Of a stretch of 64,000 bases of DNA, positions 60,640 to 64,000 are shown piece after piece. Each line of letters starts with the position of its first letter. Position 1 is the stretch's first letter. The stretch spans positions 48,672,850 to 48,736,849 of the forward strand of contig JARWIR010000005.1 in NCBI GenBank assembly GCA_029959085.1, written 5' to 3'. The notes beneath the pieces were generated by a model. The model saw only the letters and a list, made by a program, of their open reading frames with translations. It ran no database searches and had not been told where the DNA came from. This DNA is from Nemophila menziesii. Taxonomy: Eukaryota > Streptophyta > Magnoliopsida > Boraginales > Hydrophyllaceae. The position numbers were made by a program, and so were the translations under genes.

Positions 60640-60819
60640 TAAATCTTCACACTAAATAAATAATTAAACCCAATATGCTCTAAAAATAATAATTAATTAA
60701 TTCAAGACCCAAAATAGGAAAGTATACTAAATCAAGCTAAATTCGACCTATAAACTAATAAATACACCTAAAATGATGTCTCAGAAATATATTAAATCAT
60801 CATAAATGAGGAGACATCA
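60640..60819 (-). mobile_element. LTR terminus related to the Athila-like element
   Basis: The end TGATGTCTC...GAGACATCA (60774-60819) is exactly 46 bp, like the terminal hairpins at 18051-18096 and 23488-23533, and is preceded by AATAAATACACCTAAAA, comparable to AATAAACACCAAAAA there. The rest of the LTR is unrecognisable or truncated. Confidence 0.45.
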
Positions 60820-61189
60820 CTGTGCGATTACAGATGGCAGATAAAAAGGTTGAATACTTAGACTAATACCCCTTCACAATGTGGATGACATTATAAATTG
60901 TCAAATATGTGTAGAGTCCAAACTTGAAAAAAAACTTTTAAATCCATAACCACAAGAAAAATTAAGCTGCTAGAATAAGTACATTCGGACTTAGCTGATT
61001 TTAAAAAAAACTCCGCGTAGACGACTACTCTAAGTTTACTAAAATATACCTTCTAAATTTAAATAAAAATACTAATAAATATATGAAAAAGAAAAGAATA
61101 TGTAAAAAATAATATATTGTTAAATTCTAGTTAAGTATTATATTTTATGTCACAATATTTAACAAGAATAAAATATAAAAAAATAATAT
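60820..61189. other. AT-rich spacer
   Basis: No gene seen. It ends in the A/T-rich target region of the next LINE insertion. Confidence 0.4.
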
Positions 61190-62101
61190 TATTTTTTTTT
61201 TTTTGCTAAGCCAGCCAGAATAATTTTATATCAAAACAAATAAAGTTTTACACCTCAACTCTAGTCAAACTTTGACTAGACATAATAAAACAAGATACTA
61301 AAACAACTACGGACTAAAACTAACACAAAACACCCACTAGTACAACTTGGAAGTACAAAACAAATCTAAAAGACACCGAACCCTAATTCTCTCTCCACCA
61401 TCTCATCGGAGCTTCAATGTCTTCTCTATCAAAACCCTTCAGTTTTACCATATTCTCGATCACTCGATCCACGATCTTCTCCATCAAAGCTGCTTCAGAG
61501 TTAAATATTTGGTTAAAGATTCTATTGTTTCTCTCTTCCCAAATCGTATGAACTGCTATCGGTAACATAACAAAGGTAATCTCCTTATCTATTCCTTTGG
61601 TGTTCTTCTTCTCCATCTCTTTGATTATATCTTTCCAATCATTGTTCTGAAATTGTATTTTTGCTTTTATTTTGCAAAAATCCCAAATTCGCCTCGTATT
61701 AGGGCAGGCCCAGAAGAGGTGGTCCCTATCTTCACTTTGTAGTTTACAAAACTCGCAGATAGGATTTGATATCATCCCCCAACTCAATAATCTCAGTTTA
61801 GTTGGGAGTCTGTCCAGATTACACAACCAGAACAAAAATTTGTACTTAGGTAAAGCTCTTAATTTCCAAATTAATTTGTACCATTCATTTGTGTTTCCTT
61901 TATCTCTGATTTCTTCATATATTTCTGCAAACTTAAATTTACCTTTTTTTGTGCAGGTACAGCTAACAGTGTCTTTATCCTCAGAGATAGTGATGTTTCT
62001 TGTAAGGTCATTCATAAATCTCAGTTTAGTTGGCCATTTCCAGTTATTTTTATGAATAAATTGAGCTACCTTACTATTAATATAATAACTTGAAGCCATA
62101 T
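61190..62101 (-). mobile_element. 5'-truncated LINE fragment, same family as element 2
   Basis: The poly-T at 61191-61204 is the A-tail of a minus-strand LINE. A single open frame of 238 codons (62099-61383) covers the ORF2 end: SSYYINSKVAQFI, LPKYKFLFWLCNLDRLPTKL, the zinc motif CEFCKLQSEDRDHLFWAC, and WEERNNRIFN. The counterpart in element 2 (SGYYIDSKLSKFI, CEFCKLTSEDRNHLFWEC, WIERNERIF) shows that both belong to one family. There is no stop or shift within the fragment, so it is a fairly recent, strongly 5'-truncated insertion. Confidence 0.85.
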
Positions 62102-62130
62102 GGATGGTATAATTTTGGGTGGTATGTATA

Positions 62131-62203
62131 TATTTTTAAAGAAATTTAAATTTAGCTTAAAATTACAATAAATACGTATATAAATATTTAATTTTATAAG
62201 TAA
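62131..62203. repeat. 70-bp block shared with 29.9 kb
   Basis: TTTTTAAAGAAATTTAAATTT followed by ACGTATATAAATATTTAATT corresponds base for base, with a few changes, to 29890-29960 next to the MULE promoter, in the same orientation. Confidence 0.7.
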
Positions 62204-62224
62204 AGACTTGTTCATCCTAACTCC

Positions 62225-63075
62225 CTTGTTCATCTTGTACTTAAAGACTTGTACTTCCCCAACTTTGATCTGCTCGATTCTTGCTCTATGAGAGGAGCCT
62301 CATGGATTTGGAATAACATTCGCAAAGGATGCTCTTTTCTTAAAGAGCACTCTATTAAATCTATTGGGGATGGTTACTCTACTAATATTTGGGAGAACAA
62401 CTGGACATGTAACATTCTATCTAAACCACCATATTATAGTGATGACCCCTCCTTTCCTAAGTTTGTTGCAGATCTCTTTTCCTCTTCTACTAAGTTATGG
62501 AAATCTGATATGCTGTCTCAATAATTCCCCGTGGACATTGCTGCTAATATTCTCCACCTCAATATCCCTTGGACTGATCAATCCCCTTCCATAATCTGGC
62601 CTTTTATCAATAAGGGAATTTATTCTAGCAAATCTGGATATTTACTAGCTGTATCTTCCTTGGTTATCCCTCCCCACATCCTGGCACTTCCAGTTTTTCT
62701 GATAGTGATTTACTTAAAATTTCATGGTCCTCTAATATTCCTCCAATGTTAAAATTCTTTTTCTGTCGCATTCTTTCTAATGCCCTCTCTACTGAGTGTA
62801 ACAGGTACTCTAGAAATGCTCAACCACAGATATCTGCCATATCTGTCTGAAGGAAGAAGAACCCCTTGAACATCTTTTTCTTAAATGTGAATGGACTAGG
62901 AAATTTTGGTGTATCTCCCCCCTTCACTGTCAAACTGATCATTATTATAGTATGGGGATTAACTCTTGGATAGGTACCCTTATTGATAAAGGCAAAAAAT
63001 AGAAGTGAGAAGAGTAATATTGTAAGTACTATCATCCTTTGTTTTTGGGTTATCTGGCTTACTAGGAATCAAAGC
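62225..63075 (+). mobile_element. LINE ORF2 3' relic (plus strand)
   Basis: Broken frames give the region after the RT core: GASWIWNNIRKGCSFLKEHS, IGDGYSTNIWENNW (62320-62405), then IWPFINKGIYSSKSGYLLA, and a zinc motif CHICLKEEEPLEHLFLKCEW (about 62830-62890), ending near FWVIWLTRNQ (63045). Stops and at least two shifts. It belongs to a third LINE type, nearer to element 1 than element 2 in its zinc motif. It runs directly into the end of the anthranilate phosphoribosyltransferase remnant. Confidence 0.7.
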
Positions 63076-63975
63076 TTTTCCGGAGACTAAAATTTTACGA
63101 GCTAATTCGATTCCTTCAGCAAGAGAGTTTACGCGACCATTGACCAAAAGTGCAGTTGCTGCATTTAGCACCTGTCATTTAATACCAATAAAACCGTTTA
63201 TTTATGCAAAATTTTCTCTATAGGTCCCTACACTAAAAGAGACTTAATATTGCATCGGCAATAGAACCTTTTTCTCCTGATAACACTCTTCTATACATGA
63301 CCTCCAGCACGCAAATCCTCTAGAGTGCATCAAGGTATCCCAAAATCCACTAATAAATAATTAATTTTAATTTAGCTTAATCGATCTAAATACCCTTTAT
63401 TTTCCAACTAATGCATTAATTTTTAAAATTAATTTCAAGATACTTACATGGATCAAATGAGAACTTCTCAATTTTGTCTAAAGTAACACCATACACTATC
63501 CCTGTCTTGCAAAAAATAGTTAATGAGTATTTTCACTTGAAATTTATACTTAATACGGGGACCTATGATGCAATTAATTAAAAGAAGGGAGATTCTACCA
63601 AGGGGCTCATCTCATCAAGTTCTTCGGAATGATCAAACAAAGCTCTCTTCATGCCAAATCGTTGAAGAGCTTTCGCCATTATTTCAACCTATTAAACTGA
63701 AAACCATCATTACGGTAAATTGGTAAAATGTAAAACTCTATATAGTGTATACAAACAGTATATAAAGCTAAATAGATGCTTACAAGATCTTCTTTGTATA
63801 CTCCAACAACAACAACAAAGGGTACACAGGCCGGGTTAAACATCGGGCCTAAGAAGTTAAATACCGTCTTTACCTCTAACCTTTTCCTATCGGGCCGAAC
63901 TATTTTTATAGCTGGATGATAAATTGCTGACATCATGAATATGATACTTGTCTCGTTCACACACCTAATCACCCC
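63066..63975 (-). pseudogene. PAT1: Anthranilate phosphoribosyltransferase (tryptophan pathway), 3' part, decayed
   Basis: Minus-strand exons of plastid TrpD: 63975-63784 (IYHPAIKIVRP, VKTVFNFLGPMFNPA, VPFVVVVGVYKEDL, one extra Val), 63688-63599 ([25 protein letters not shown]), about 63510-63448 (VTLDKIEKFSFDP), about 63353-63250 (LDFGIP-stop-CTLEDLRAGG, then RRVLSGEKGSIADAIL) and 63171-63070 (LNAATALLVNGRVNSLAEGIELAR, SGKAL). The enzyme adds phosphoribosyl to anthranilate in the chloroplast. Breaks: CGA to TGA in GIP-R-CTLEDL near 63329, and a deletion of about 20 bp with a shift just after GG where DPDYNAEVL is expected. Splice sites still fit. The 5' exons lie beyond the right edge. The last codons merge into a LINE relic, so the 3' end is also damaged. 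Confidence 0.82.
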
Positions 63976-64000
63976 CTGATTTAAACAAACAAATCACATG

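Noticed and set aside
61191..62101. Target duplication for the minus LINE fragment
   Set aside because: A/T-rich flanks give only short chance matches; no convincing duplication.

Overview
The window is nuclear DNA of a flowering plant, almost certainly a eudicot. It is AT-rich, its genes are split by GT-AG introns, it has an intron-containing tRNA-Tyr, and it carries plant-only families (NAC, CC-type glutaredoxin, DUF247). It is full of plant-type transposons. The genus cannot be fixed from the sequence alone. Most of the 64 kb is repeat and relic. Genes that look able to work are few: a CC-type glutaredoxin (30.5-30.9 kb, minus), a short NAC-domain gene (34.3-34.9 kb), a tRNA-Ala (36.3 kb), a ten-exon JmjN/JmjC histone demethylase of the JMJ706 type (39.3-41.9 kb) and a slightly degenerate tRNA-Tyr (48.9 kb).

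Layout. 0-5.1 kb: LINE relics and a piece of LTR. 5.1-16.5 kb: three related but decayed copies (A, B, C) of a multi-exon gene with a plant-mobile/DUF1985-like domain followed by acidic and coiled-coil exons; B and C lie head to head. They sit among long stretches of a degenerate minisatellite built on TGATGGGACTCAATT, and the same TGATGGGA word fills their introns. 16.5-23.5 kb: an LTR retrotransposon on the minus strand with a tRNA-Asp primer site (Athila-like), 1.55-1.57 kb LTRs, 5-bp target duplications and no pol, so non-autonomous. It sits in the minisatellite, and an empty copy of its target survives 0.8 kb downstream. 25.5-29.9 kb: a decayed Mutator-like (MULE) transposase whose introns are again packed with TGATGGGA repeats. 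This links the MULE, the minisatellite and the A/B/C genes as one probable mobile family.

30-42 kb is the most gene-like part: glutaredoxin, fragments of NOT1, DUF247 and a GH9 endoglucanase, NAC, tRNA-Ala, a hAT-type MITE with perfect 8-bp target duplications, a CACTA transposase fragment and the demethylase. 42-54.3 kb: two long LINEs, the second 5'-truncated with 12-bp target duplications. 54.4-60.3 kb: a six-exon peptidyl-tRNA hydrolase 2 gene (minus) with a Copia element inserted 8 nt into exon 2; the target duplication ACCAA can be read, and joining the two flanks restores the expected codons. 60.3-64 kb: an LTR terminus, two LINE 3' fragments in opposite orientation, and the decayed 3' half of an anthranilate phosphoribosyltransferase gene running off the right edge.

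There is no operon-like cooperation. The region records nested insertion, duplication and decay around a few single genes. Exon boundaries were placed by eye from splice signals and protein-family similarity recalled from knowledge; no alignment or database search was run.
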